From NCBI GenBank assembly GCA_015075555.1, contig JABTUD010000001.1:1178001-1242000 (forward strand): a stretch of DNA of 64,000 bases. Reading direction: 5' to 3'. Shown one piece after another: positions 32,996 to 41,382 of this stretch (position 1 is the first letter of the stretch; each line of letters starts with the position of its first letter). This DNA is from Thermoflexaceae bacterium. GTDB lineage: Bacteria; Chloroflexota; Dehalococcoidia; Tepidiformales; Tepidiformaceae. The notes beneath the pieces were generated by a model. It was not told the DNA's origin, searched no databases, and saw only the letters and a program-made list of their open reading frames with translations. Made by a program: the position numbers and the translations under genes.

Positions 32996-33925
32996 ATGTA
33001 CACCGTCTTCGCCGGTGGGGTGGGCGCCTCCCGGTTTCTGCAGGGCCTGGTGCAGGTGGCTGACCCGGCCGCCGTCACCGTCATTTCCAACACGGGCGAT
33101 GACGTGGAGATGTTCGGCCTCCACGTGTCGCCTGATGTGGACATCGTCATCTATGCGCTGGCAGGGGCCGTGAACCCGGAGACGGGCTGGGGGCTGAAGG
33201 GCGACACGTTTGCTGTCGTAGAGGAACTGCAGCGTTACGGGTATGGGCGCTGGTTCAACCTGGGCGACCGCGACCTGGCGACAGCAATCCACCGCACGCG
33301 GCTGCTGCGGGCCGGGGAGCCCCTGCATGAAGTGGTCGGCAAGATCGCCCGCGCCTGGGGGCTTACCACGTCAATTCTGCCGATGTGCAATGAGCGGGTT
33401 GAGACTCGCATCACCGGCCCGGAAGGGGAACTGGCCTTCCAGGACTACATGGTGAGGCTGCGAACCGAGGTGGAGGTCCACCAGATCCGGTTCGTGGGAG
33501 CAGCGGAGGCGCGTCCCGCGCCGGGGGTAGTGGAAGCGATCGAGCGTTCCTCGGCGGTGTTGATCGCCCCGAGCAACCCGTTCGTGAGCATTGGTCCCAT
33601 CCTCGCCGTGCCGGGTCTTCGCGAGGCGCTGGCGCAGACGCGGGCAACTCGGGTCGCGATCAGCCCGGTCATCGCCGGGCAGGTGGTGAAGGGGCCGGCA
33701 GCGAAGATGATGCAGTCCCTGGGTCACGAAGTCTCCGCTGTGGGTGTGGCGAGCATGTACCGGGGCCTGATCGACGTGATGGTCATCGATGAGCAGGACC
33801 GCGAGCTCGCGCCACGGATCGAGGGCCTGGGCATGCGCTGCCACGTCACGGACACGATGATGACCAGCACCGAGCGAAAGGCGGAATTGGCCGCGAGCGT
33901 GCTGCGGGCGATCGGTGAGGGTTGA
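32996..33925 (+). CDS. cofD: 2-phospho-L-lactate transferase (F420 biosynthesis)
   Basis: A 309-residue CofD that joins a phospholactyl or related group to the deazaflavin Fo. Diagnostic parts are the N-terminal FAGGVGASRFLQGL, VISNTGDD, GLHVSPDVDIVIYALAG, WFNLGDRDLATAIHRT and IAPSNPFVSIGPILAVPGLR. TACAAT (32984-32989) ends 6 nt before the ATG with no ribosome site, so the message is probably leaderless. cofC overlaps its 3' end by 11 nt. The F420-dependent enzyme at 1013 is a likely user of the product. Confidence 0.95.
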   Translation: MYTVFAGGVGASRFLQGLVQVADPAAVTVISNTGDDVEMFGLHVSPDVDIVIYALAGAVNPETGWGLKGDTFAVVEELQRYGYGRWFNLGDRDLATAIHRTRLLRAGEPLHEVVGKIARAWGLTTSILPMCNERVETRITGPEGELAFQDYMVRLRTEVEVHQIRFVGAAEARPAPGVVEAIERSSAVLIAPSNPFVSIGPILAVPGLREALAQTRATRVAISPVIAGQVVKGPAAKMMQSLGHEVSAVGVASMYRGLIDVMVIDEQDRELAPRIEGLGMRCHVTDTMMTSTERKAELAASVLRAIGEG

Positions 33926-34583
33926 ACGGTTGCAGGTGCTGGTCCCGGTGAACGAGCTTGAGCGAGCGAAGGGACGGCTGGCCGAAGTTCTTGACCCGGC
34001 GGCGCGGGCAGCCCTGGCGCTGGCGACAGTGACCACGGTGGTGGGCGCCATTCGTGAGGCCGGCCACGAACCCGTGCTGCTGACGCGCGACGCGCGCGTC
34101 CGCTCAGCCTTCGAAGGCCTCGCGGCGATGATTGACGAGGACCCCGAAGCGCGCGGACTCAATGGCCAGCTTGAATCGGCGATCGCCCGCGTTGGCGCAG
34201 ACGGTGACCTGGGAGAGCTGCTGATACTGCACGCGGACCTGCCGCTGGCGACGGCGCAGGCTATTCGCGACCTTGTCGACGAAGCGCCGCCAGCCCCTTC
34301 GGTCACGCTTGTCCGCAGCGGCGACGGCGGCACCAACGCCATGTTGCTGCGGCCACCCGGGCGGTTTGCACTTGCATACGGGGCGAACAGCTTCGCGCGC
34401 CATCGTGAAGCAGCCGTCGTTGCGGGCATGGCCGTTGCGGAGGTCCAATCCCCCGCGCTGGCGCTGGACGTCGATACGCCCGCGGACATTGAGCGCCTGA
34501 TGGCTCTCCCGGCGGGGAGGGCATCTGCTGCCGGGAAGGTGCTGACGGGCGACGGGGCCACGTCGCCGGCGGCACAGCAGTGA
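33915..34583 (+). CDS. cofC: 2-phospho-L-lactate (or phosphoenolpyruvate) guanylyltransferase
   Basis: A 222-residue nucleotidyltransferase that makes the GTP-activated donor used by CofD. Seen: LVPVNELERAKGRLAEVL, VLLTRDARVRSAF, GLNGQLESAIARV, LLILHADLPLATAQAI, TNAMLLRPPGRFALAYGANSFARH and the C-terminal ALDVDTPADIERLM. Recent work on the family shows phosphoenolpyruvate can replace phospholactate in some bacteria; which applies here is unknown. The GTG start at 33915 overlaps cofD, and the stop overlaps the lipoprotein start, so the three genes are coupled. Confidence 0.93.
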   Translation: MRVERLQVLVPVNELERAKGRLAEVLDPAARAALALATVTTVVGAIREAGHEPVLLTRDARVRSAFEGLAAMIDEDPEARGLNGQLESAIARVGADGDLGELLILHADLPLATAQAIRDLVDEAPPAPSVTLVRSGDGGTNAMLLRPPGRFALAYGANSFARHREAAVVAGMAVAEVQSPALALDVDTPADIERLMALPAGRASAAGKVLTGDGATSPAAQQ

Positions 34584-35533
34584 TGGCACGCATGGCGGCC
34601 CTCGTGGTGCTCGCCGCGACCGTGCTGACGGCCGGCTGCGGCAAGGCGCAGCCGGAGGTGGCGCCCAGGCCTACAGCCACGCCCACGCTTGAGGCCGGCT
34701 CGCCAGCGGGCGAACGGGAACTCACGGACATGACCGGCCGTGCCGTGTCCCTGGGGACAGCGGTCGAGCGGGTGGTCGCGCTGAGCCCCTCGGCGGTGGA
34801 CTTCGTGGTTGCCCTTGGCATTCGGCCCATGGGCCGGCCATCCGACAGTTCGAACGCAGCCGCGGCCGGGGCACAGGTGATCGGGTCGACCATCGCGCCG
34901 GATTTCAAGGCAATTGCCGAATTGCGTCCCGACATCGTGGTTGCTGACGCCACCTACCACGGGGCCCGCATGCGCGACTTCGACCGTTTTCCGTTCCCGG
35001 TATTCGTGATCAAGGTGAACGGCTACGAGAGCGTGCTGACGGCGTTCACGGCTCTCGGCGAGGCGCTGGGCCGGCAGCCGGAAGCGCAGTCGGCGGCCGC
35101 TGACCTTGAGGCGAAGGCGGCGCAGATAACCGGGCGGATCGGGGGGGTCAGCCCACCCCGGGTGCTGCTGCTCACGGGTTCAGGGAGGGAGGTGTACGCC
35201 GCCAGCGAGGAAACGTACGCCGGGAGCCTCTTGAAGCTCTTGAGGGCCACGAACGTGCTCGGGGCCAACCCGGAGGGGGCTCCTCTCCCTGGCTTCGGGC
35301 TCGTCGAGCTGGCAGAAGCCGCTTCGCTCGATCCGGGGGTTGTCCTCACCATCTCCTCGGGTGAGGGTGGGCTGGCCGCCCAGGTTGTCGCCAGTGCGGC
35401 ATGGGCGGGCACGGCCGCTGTGGCCGCAGGGCGCGTGCACGAGTTAGATCCGGTGCTCTTCCTGCGGAGTCCTGGCCCACGGGCGGCGGAAGCGCTGGAA
35501 GTGCTCGCCGGCCTCCTGTACCCGGGCCGCTGA
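34583..35533 (+). CDS. Periplasmic binding lipoprotein of the BtuF/FepB type
   Basis: A 316-residue lipoprotein: hydrophobic signal, lipobox LTAGC at about residue 18, a Pro/Thr linker, then a helical-backbone binding-protein fold (GRAVSLGTAVERVVALSPSAVDFVVALG, IAELRPDIVVADATYHG). This fold carries cobalamin, heme, siderophores or metals to ABC importers. No permease or ATPase gene is nearby, so a partner must lie elsewhere. ATG 34583 overlaps the cofC stop by one base; GTG 34580 and ATG 34592 are alternatives. Linkage to F420 genes is striking but its meaning is unknown. Confidence 0.82.
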   Translation: MARMAALVVLAATVLTAGCGKAQPEVAPRPTATPTLEAGSPAGERELTDMTGRAVSLGTAVERVVALSPSAVDFVVALGIRPMGRPSDSSNAAAAGAQVIGSTIAPDFKAIAELRPDIVVADATYHGARMRDFDRFPFPVFVIKVNGYESVLTAFTALGEALGRQPEAQSAAADLEAKAAQITGRIGGVSPPRVLLLTGSGREVYAASEETYAGSLLKLLRATNVLGANPEGAPLPGFGLVELAEAASLDPGVVLTISSGEGGLAAQVVASAAWAGTAAVAAGRVHELDPVLFLRSPGPRAAEALEVLAGLLYPGR

Positions 35534-35534
35534 T

Positions 35535-36770
35535 CTAGCGGGCGAGGTCCAGGCCGTCATCGGCGCAGGTGACCGGCGCCAGGACAGGATTGCAGCGCGC
35601 CGCAAGCCCGTTCCCGAGCGTCACCGAGTACCCGGTAGCCCAGCGTGCATCGGACGCCGGGTAGTCGGTCGAAACAACCTGGGCGCCACTCGACAGGGCA
35701 GCGGTGCGCATCGCCGTCTCGCCGGAGCGGGCCTCGGAGGTATCGGCGTCGGCGCGCGTGCGCACCATGTAGCCCGCAGCCACCAGCTCGCGGATCGCGG
35801 CGGCCTGCGTCAGAGCGTCATCGCGCTTGATGAATGCGGCGTCGGGTTGACCGGGTGTGGAGACGGTGAACATGACGCGGCCTTCGAGCGAGGGCCGCCC
35901 TGCGCGGTATGCATCGCGAATGCTGCCACCGTTGATGAGGACGAACATCACCTTCCCGCGCGCGGCGGCGACCTCGGGCCAGCCATCGCGCAGGACGGCC
36001 TCTTCAAGGGTGCCCCGCTGACCGCGGACATCATCGGGCGTGACCAGGCGGCCGGGCTCGAACACAGCCCGCACCTCGGCATCGAGCGCATCGAGCTCGG
36101 CCGTGCCCACCAGGTGTGGAGTGACGAGGCCCAGGCCGAGGAGGTCAGGGATTGGGTCGTCCTTCGCTTCGATGAGAATGACGATGGGAACGTGGCCGGG
36201 ATGCATTACCGACCATGTCCTGACCTCATGAAGGCAGGTCATGAGGGTGTAGCAGGTGGTGCCGGTATCCAAGTCCTGGATGTGGAGGACCTTGAAGCCG
36301 GGGCCGAGCAGGAGTGGGCTCGGTGGGTTGGGGAGCCCTGCAACCCGGCGCCCGGCAGGGTCGGCGAATAGCCCCCCCACGGGGTCGGCGAAGACATCGA
36401 GCTCCAGGCTGCGCATCGACTGCTCTTCCAGCTGGCGGGCGAGTGCGACGTGCGTGTACTGCAAAGTAGCCGTCAACTGGGGCAGGTAGCGGCGAACCAC
36501 GCCAAGAAGCGCATCGCCGGGTTCGACGTGGTAGCTGTTGTGGGTTCCAACGACCTGGATGTGGTTGAGGCGAACGGGTCCGGGAGGCGGCGGAACCGGG
36601 GAAGGCGAGGGCATCGGCGTCGCGGTACCGGCCGGGGAGGCGGCCGGCGTTGGGCTGGCATCGGCGGGCGGCCGGGCCGGTTCGTTGCAGGCGGCGGCAA
36701 GGGCAACAAGGGCAACCGTCGCGGCAAGAAGGAGCGTTACCAGACGGTGCGCGGCCCGTGCTCCGCTCAT
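35535..36770 (-). CDS. Lipoprotein with calcium-dependent PI-PLC-like domain
   Basis: A 411-residue exported protein. A signal with lipobox LAAAC (about residue 28) is followed by a Pro/Ser/Thr linker (residues 33-62) and a TIM-barrel domain that begins LNHIQVVGTHNSYH, with SLELDVFADP, HPGHVPIVILIEAKDD and a late VVSTDYPA. These match the bacterial calcium-dependent phosphoinositide-type phospholipase C family, with the active-site histidine in THNSYH. The natural substrate may be a glycerophospholipid head group or glycan-lipid. It is convergent with the binding-lipoprotein gene, with one base between stops. Confidence 0.82.
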   Translation of the reverse strand: MSGARAAHRLVTLLLAATVALVALAAACNEPARPPADASPTPAASPAGTATPMPSPSPVPPPPGPVRLNHIQVVGTHNSYHVEPGDALLGVVRRYLPQLTATLQYTHVALARQLEEQSMRSLELDVFADPVGGLFADPAGRRVAGLPNPPSPLLLGPGFKVLHIQDLDTGTTCYTLMTCLHEVRTWSVMHPGHVPIVILIEAKDDPIPDLLGLGLVTPHLVGTAELDALDAEVRAVFEPGRLVTPDDVRGQRGTLEEAVLRDGWPEVAAARGKVMFVLINGGSIRDAYRAGRPSLEGRVMFTVSTPGQPDAAFIKRDDALTQAAAIRELVAAGYMVRTRADADTSEARSGETAMRTAALSSGAQVVSTDYPASDARWATGYSVTLGNGLAARCNPVLAPVTCADDGLDLAR

Positions 36771-37074
36771 CGGAGAGGGTCCAGGCCGCGGTCAGCGCAG
36801 AGAAGAAGGGCCGCACGCATGGAGGGGCCGTCCGTGGCGCGGAGTACGTAAGAGGGCTGAAGCGCGAAGCGAGGGGCAGGGCGGACGAGACGTGGCATCA
36901 CCGGCCTGAGCGGGAGCCAGCCACCACGCATGAGCCAATGATAAGCGCCGCACCCGAGGGGAAAAGGCGGCGCTGCGGAGAGACATCGGTCTGCCCTATA
37001 CTCACGTTGGACCTGCCGGACCGGCGCCCCGGGCCCGGATGTGTCTCCTCAATCCTGCCCAAGGAGACCCGGCC
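36771..37074. other. Divergent control region before the DinB-CitE pair
   Basis: About 300 bases between the PI-PLC-like gene (minus) and the DinB gene (plus). No gene seen. TATACT at 36997-37002 is a good -10 candidate for the plus strand, without a clear -35. Frames crossing it on both strands are Arg-rich shadows. Confidence 0.4.
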
Positions 37075-37623
37075 ATGACGAGCGAGACCGCCATGTACCG
37101 TAACGAGCTGACCTCGCGGCTGCGCCAGGCCACCGACGACATCGCCTGGGCCGTGCGGGGGCTGCTTTCGCCGCGTATCGAGTACCGCCCGGACGACAAC
37201 GAGTGGACTATCCATGAGCATATGGCCCACCTGCGCGACATGGAGCAGGAGGTCTACCTGCCGCTCTTGCGATGGGCCACGGTGCCGGACATGCTCGACC
37301 CGTTGGACTACAGCCGCCGCGAATGGCACGAGCAGCGCTACAGGGCAGACGAGCCCGTTGCCGCGATCGTCGACCAGTACGCGCGGATGCGGGACGAGGA
37401 GCTTTCGATCTTCCGCGACATGACCGATGCGGCCTGGCTTCGATACCGGACAGACACCCGCTGGGGGCCCCTCACCTGCCAGTGGCTGGCTGAGCTGATG
37501 TACCGCCACGCGCTCGACCATCTGCAGTGCATCATGGCACTGCGGCAGGACCTGAACCTGGCGGCTGCGGCCCCTCCGCCGCTGGTTGTGGGCGGCTATA
37601 TTGGCGGCTCGGGCGAGGGATAA
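37075..37623 (+). CDS. DinB family protein
   Basis: A 182-residue four-helix protein. The metal-site histidines appear as WTIHEHMAHLRDMEQEVY (about residue 48) and the later YRHALDHLQCIMAL (about residue 146), the usual DinB pattern. AAGGAG lies 8-9 nt before ATG 37075, which fixes the start. The following CitE-like gene begins at the next base after its stop, so the two are co-translated. It may use a low-molecular-weight thiol as co-substrate; unproven. Confidence 0.85.
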   Translation: MTSETAMYRNELTSRLRQATDDIAWAVRGLLSPRIEYRPDDNEWTIHEHMAHLRDMEQEVYLPLLRWATVPDMLDPLDYSRREWHEQRYRADEPVAAIVDQYARMRDEELSIFRDMTDAAWLRYRTDTRWGPLTCQWLAELMYRHALDHLQCIMALRQDLNLAAAAPPPLVVGGYIGGSGEG

Positions 37624-38430
37624 ATGCGCCTCCGCAGCATCGTCGCCATCAATGCCGGCGGTGAGATGGACGCCGCCCTCGCTTCCCAGGCCGATGCAAT
37701 CGCACTCGTACTGAATGATGCGGACCAGCCGGTCCACGGGCTTCGAACGGCAGCGGCGGCGGCGATCGGCCAGGTGCGTGACGCTGGCAAACATGCGCTG
37801 GCGACGGTCAATCACCCGCGAACTCGCCTGCTCCGCGATGACATCGAGGCGATTGTGGCGCCAGGGCTGTCCGGGGTGTTCCTGCCCCACGCCTGCGAGC
37901 CGCAGGATGTACGCGACCTCGCGGTCCTGCTGCGCGAGTTCGAGCTTGCCCGCGGGCTGGAGCCGGGCGCTATCGTTGTGTTCCCGGTGATTGAGACAGC
38001 CCGGGGACTGCTGCGCGCTGCCGAGATTGCGGCGGCGGCCCCACGGACCGCGGGGCTCTTGTTCGACTCAGACGCCTACGCGAATGACGTGGGCGCCCGC
38101 TCCGAGGAATCCGGGCCGCGCCTGGCGTATGCCCGGGGAGCCGTGGTCGCGGCCGCCCGGGCCTGTGACGTCGTGCCACTTGTGGTGACAGGCGGCGCGG
38201 AGGTTCACTTCCTTGCCCAGCACGGGTTCGGCGGGGCGTTGCTTCCTGGTCCGGGTTTCGTCGCGCAGGCGAACGCTGCGTTCAGCCCATCGCCGGCGGT
38301 TGTTGAACGTGCCGGACGGGAGCTGGCGGCCTACGACGCCGCTCGCGGCGAGGGGGCCTGGGTGGCGCGAACCGGACGGCGGATCGTGGATTCGCATTCT
38401 GCGCGCAAGGCTCGATCCTTACTGGAGTAA
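37624..38430 (+). CDS. HpcH/HpaI aldolase or citrate lyase beta-like protein
   Basis: A 268-residue TIM-barrel protein of the CitE superfamily. Seen: LRSIVAINAGGEMDAALAS, a VNHPRTRLLRDDIEAIVAPGLSGVFLPHA block, FPVIETARGLLRAAEI with the metal-binding Glu, LLFDSDAYANDVGA with the metal Asp, and ARAACDVVPLVVTG. The family includes malyl-CoA and citramalyl-CoA lyases; the second Arg/Asn CoA contacts cannot be judged. It is directly fused in transcription to the DinB gene. Confidence 0.82.
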   Translation: MRLRSIVAINAGGEMDAALASQADAIALVLNDADQPVHGLRTAAAAAIGQVRDAGKHALATVNHPRTRLLRDDIEAIVAPGLSGVFLPHACEPQDVRDLAVLLREFELARGLEPGAIVVFPVIETARGLLRAAEIAAAAPRTAGLLFDSDAYANDVGARSEESGPRLAYARGAVVAAARACDVVPLVVTGGAEVHFLAQHGFGGALLPGPGFVAQANAAFSPSPAVVERAGRELAAYDAARGEGAWVARTGRRIVDSHSARKARSLLE

Positions 38431-38506
38431 CCGGGAAACGTTCCTCGCGGCGCGCCCTCTGGCGGCAGACGCCATCACGAACGGGGACAATCGGCGACGC
38501 CCGTGG

Positions 38507-39628
38507 TCATGCCAATCCGCATCCCTCCCCTGGCGCAAGGGGGGTGGGAAACCCGCGCGCCCAGCGGGAGGCGAGGTCGGAGAGGAGTCCGGCAGCCCGT
38601 TCCATTGAGATGCGGGGGTCGGGCTCAAGCGATGAGAGCGTAAGTGCGCCTTCTCCGCGGCCGGCGAGGATGACGCACGGCTTGCCGGCGACGCGGCACA
38701 GGTCAATCAGGCGCCCTGTTGTCTTGCCCTGGAGCGACTGGCTATCGAAGCTGCCCTCGCCGGTCACGATGACGTCCGCGGCCGCCAGGCGGCCGGGGAG
38801 GCCGGTGGCGGCTGCCACCACATCGAAGCCACTCGTCACCCGCGCCCCGAGGAACGCGACGAGGCCTGCCGCCAGCCCTCCGGCGGCGCCGCCACCGGGA
38901 AGGGACCCAATCCTGACACCAAGATCCTGTTCGACGACAAGCGCGTAGCGTTCCAGGGCGCGTTCGAGGAGGACCACCTGCACCGGGGTGGCGCCCTTCT
39001 GAGGAGCAAAGACGGCGGCAGCGCCGCCGGGTCCGAGCAGCGGGCTGGTGACGTCGGTTGCGACGATGACCTCCACCCCATCCAGTGCCGGTGGGGCCTT
39101 CCACTCGATACGGTCCAGGTCAGCGAGCGGTCCACCCCCGGGGGGAAGCTCCGCGCCATTTGCATCGAGGAGTCTCGCGCCAAGCGCCCGGGCCATGCCC
39201 GCACCACCATCTGTGGATGCGCTGCCGCCCACACCTACGACGATGCGTGGCGGCTTCCCGGCAAAGGCAGCGGCAATGAGCTCGCCCACGCCGAAGGTGC
39301 CGGCTGCCAGGGGATCGCGTTCCGCGGGCGGGATGTGAACGAGCCCGTTCGCCTGCGCCGCTTCGATGAAAGCTGCGCCGTCATCACGAGCGACCACGTA
39401 GCGGCCCAGCGATCGCCTCCCGAGGGCATCGTGGGTGACGATTCCAACGGTATCGGTTCGGGTCGCGCGGCGCATGGCATCGACGAATCCGGGGCCGCCG
39501 TCAGAAAAAGGCAGGACGTCCAGTCGCCACGCTGGCCGGGCCTCGCGGATGCCACGGGCGATGGCATCGGCGGCCTCTTCGGCAGAGAGGCTGCCCTTGA
39601 ACTCCTGGGGTGCGATGAGCACGTGCAC
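38507..39628 (-). CDS. Glycerate kinase (GarK/GlxK family)
   Basis: A 373-residue glycerate 2-kinase. Diagnostic parts: VLIAPQEFKGSLSAEEAADAIARG, DVLPFSDGGPGFVDAM, RIVVGVGGSASTDGGAGMARALGARLLDANG, VIVATDVTSPLLGPGGAA, IVTGEGSFDSQSLQGKT and VILAGRGE. It phosphorylates glycerate into lower glycolysis, where the pyruvate kinase at 50.6 kb also acts. The C-terminal tail after LASRWARG is slightly extended. Convergent with the CitE-like gene with 76 nt between. Confidence 0.95.
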   Translation of the reverse strand: MHVLIAPQEFKGSLSAEEAADAIARGIREARPAWRLDVLPFSDGGPGFVDAMRRATRTDTVGIVTHDALGRRSLGRYVVARDDGAAFIEAAQANGLVHIPPAERDPLAAGTFGVGELIAAAFAGKPPRIVVGVGGSASTDGGAGMARALGARLLDANGAELPPGGGPLADLDRIEWKAPPALDGVEVIVATDVTSPLLGPGGAAAVFAPQKGATPVQVVLLERALERYALVVEQDLGVRIGSLPGGGAAGGLAAGLVAFLGARVTSGFDVVAAATGLPGRLAAADVIVTGEGSFDSQSLQGKTTGRLIDLCRVAGKPCVILAGRGEGALTLSSLEPDPRISMERAAGLLSDLASRWARGFPTPLAPGEGCGLA

Positions 39629-39665
39629 GGTCAGAGCTTACGCGGGCCGGGCAAGGAGGGCGCGG

Positions 39666-39845
39666 TCAGAAACCTTCGCGCCAGAGATGGATGGCCGCCA
39701 GCGCCACCACGAGAGCGACATAGGCCCAGAGCATGTTGCGCGCGAAGCGGAGGATGTCGCGCGCTGCCTGCGACCGGAAGACGACAGCCATGAAGACGAC
39801 GAAGGCGAGGAAGATGAGCGTCGCCCAGAGGAAGACAGCTTTCAA
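39666..39845 (-). CDS. Small two-helix membrane protein (59 aa)
   Basis: A 59-residue frame, MKAVFLWATLIFLAFVVFMA then VVFRSQAARDILRFARNMLW and AYVALVVALAAIHLWREGF, has two membrane helices joined by a basic loop. The start is TTG 39845; an internal ATG at 39791 would leave one helix. The hydrophobic pattern is far from that of shadow frames. It lies 13 nt after the SnoaL-like gene stop in the same direction, so it is probably expressed with it. No clear ribosome site and no recognised family. Confidence 0.55.
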   Translation of the reverse strand: MKAVFLWATLIFLAFVVFMAVVFRSQAARDILRFARNMLWAYVALVVALAAIHLWREGF

Positions 39846-39858
39846 CGCGCGGCCCGGG

Positions 39859-40272
39859 TCAACGCTTCATCGGGACTTCGCCCTCGATGGTGGCGTAACG
39901 GCTCTTGAATCTCCAACCATCGATGCCTTTGACAAGCTCGTCGCGATAGATCCCGGTGGCGCCGGCCTCGGCGAGCACGCCGGGGCGCCCGGGGCGCACG
40001 AGCAGCAGGTAGCAGACGGCCTTCGCACCGCCGGGCGCGGGCTCAACGATGAGGTTGTTGTTCCAATGCCGGGCATCCAGGCGTGTGGCAAGGCGAGTAG
40101 CAAAGGCCCGCAGCTCCGCAGTCCCCTTGAACGACGTGTCGAGGTTGGTGCGGAACTCGGCATCGGCAGTGAAGGTGGCCGCCCAGGCGTCGGCGTCGCC
40201 CGAGTCGACGGCGTGGTTGTAGCGAGCGTAGAGCTCGTGGATGGCGAGCATGTCTTCGGGCGTGAGCGGCAT
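39859..40272 (-). CDS. SnoaL-like / NTF2-fold protein
   Basis: A 137-residue protein. MPLTPEDMLAIHELYARYNH then AVDSGDADAWAATFTADAEF is the standard start of SnoaL-like polyketide-cyclase or ring-hydroxylase-beta-like proteins with a cone-shaped NTF2 fold; RHWNNNLIVEP and GWRFKSRYATIEG complete it. Such proteins are isomerases, dehydratases or binding proteins. Substrate unknown. ATG 40272 was chosen because the family begins here; a longer frame to 40419 is not supported. It precedes the small membrane gene by 13 nt. Confidence 0.82.
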   Translation of the reverse strand: MPLTPEDMLAIHELYARYNHAVDSGDADAWAATFTADAEFRTNLDTSFKGTAELRAFATRLATRLDARHWNNNLIVEPAPGGAKAVCYLLLVRPGRPGVLAEAGATGIYRDELVKGIDGWRFKSRYATIEGEVPMKR

Positions 40273-40417
40273 GGGGCGTATCTCCGTGGCAATGGCAGGT
40301 CGCGCAAGCATACCGTGGCGGGGGGCGAGAGTCCGCAGGGTGGCCGGTAAAGAGATGCGTGGAGCCTTAGCCTGCCTGCTGGCGTACGATGACGGTATCA
40401 ATCGACGAGGCTCCCCC

Positions 40418-41155
40418 ATGATACGTCCGTTCCTCGCCGCGCTCGGCGCGGCGATGCTGTTTGCCGCGGCCGCCTGTGAGGACGGCCGCTCCTACCCTTC
40501 GGACCGGGGTGACGGCGAATACAACCTGCAGGCGATGATGCTCACCGACGGGGACATGCCGCGGGGAATCACCCGGACTGACGAGCGCGCCTTCGACAAC
40601 GAGGAGTGGTCACAGGTCTTTGACGTGGAAGACCCGGAGATCGCGCGAACGACGCTGGAGGGCCAGAGCCGCATCGGGAGCTACATCGCCTTTTTCACGT
40701 GGGAAGCCCCCCAGGAGCACTTCGGCACCGTGATCTCGATAACGTCCCAATCAACGCTCTACAAGGACGAAGAGGCGGCGGGAAAGGCGCTCAACGAGAA
40801 CCGCTTCAGCGCCTGCGGGCTGCTTGTTTCGGAAGAGGAGACCGGGCGGGCCGAGATCTTCTATGTTCCCCGCATCGGCGACGAGAGCCTGGGGATGTTC
40901 ATCACGCAGCAGCAATCTGAACTCGGCATCTCGGTGGATACGATCCTCTGCTTCAGGACCGGGCGCGTGGTGCACGCGGTCGTGCAAACGGGACTCGATG
41001 GCACGCAGGACGTGGCCCTGGCCGTGAAGCTCGCCCAGCGCATGCTCGCGCGGGTGGATGCGGCCTTCGACGGAAAGGCGCCACCCAGCCCGACCCCGGG
41101 GGCCGGGACGACAACACCGGAGCCAGAGACCTCGCCCACGCCCACGGGGGGTTAG
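40418..41155 (+). CDS. Hypothetical lipoprotein (245 aa)
   Basis: A signal peptide with lipobox FAAAAC (about residue 19) is followed by a mixed alpha/beta domain and a Pro/Thr/Glu-rich C-terminal tail of about 30 residues (PTPGAGTTTPEPETSPTPTGG region). No family recognised. The domain contains GDMPRGITRTDERAFDNEEW, YKDEEAAGKALNENRFSACG and a late VVQTGLDGTQDVALAVKLAQRM. The first resembles lipoproteins that sense or hold ligands in Chloroflexota. It is divergent from the SnoaL-like gene. Outer-surface location is the only firm inference. Confidence 0.75.
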   Translation: MIRPFLAALGAAMLFAAAACEDGRSYPSDRGDGEYNLQAMMLTDGDMPRGITRTDERAFDNEEWSQVFDVEDPEIARTTLEGQSRIGSYIAFFTWEAPQEHFGTVISITSQSTLYKDEEAAGKALNENRFSACGLLVSEEETGRAEIFYVPRIGDESLGMFITQQQSELGISVDTILCFRTGRVVHAVVQTGLDGTQDVALAVKLAQRMLARVDAAFDGKAPPSPTPGAGTTTPEPETSPTPTGG

Positions 41156-41270
41156 CGGGAGGAGCGTCCTTCTGCTGCCTGTGAGCGGGACCACTCCGGC
41201 CCGCCCTCTTGCCGCTATACTGCTTGGCGTGTTCGACACCGCCGCGGCGCGAAGCCCGGCGTGGAGAGCA

Positions 41271-41369
41271 GCCGGGGCATGCCGCCCCGGCGCCCGGCGC
41301 AGGACAGCCCGGGACAGGCTGCCGCATGCGTCAGACGCCTTCGCAGAGCGCGGCCCCGCGCGGGGCCGC
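41271..41369 (+). promoter_or_regulatory. Structured leader of the aldehyde:ferredoxin oxidoreductase gene
   Basis: Two strong hairpins lie in the 227-nt gap before the gene. The first is GCCGGGGC (41271-41278), loop ATGCC, GCCCCGGC (41284-41291). The second is a perfect 20-base palindrome (41350-41369), GCGGCCCCGC joined to GCGGGGCCGC, which ends one base before the AGGAGG ribosome site. The arrangement could control translation. I looked for the molybdenum/tungsten cofactor riboswitch but cannot confirm its consensus by eye. Confidence 0.5.
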
Positions 41370-41382
41370 AGGAGGAGACAGG

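Noticed and set aside
36898-37890. A 330-codon minus-strand frame
   Set aside because: Antisense to the DinB and CitE-like genes, which have clear motifs and a ribosome site.
41156-41382. Moco/Tuco riboswitch before the AOR gene
   Set aside because: Hairpins are present but the known consensus could not be matched without a covariance search.
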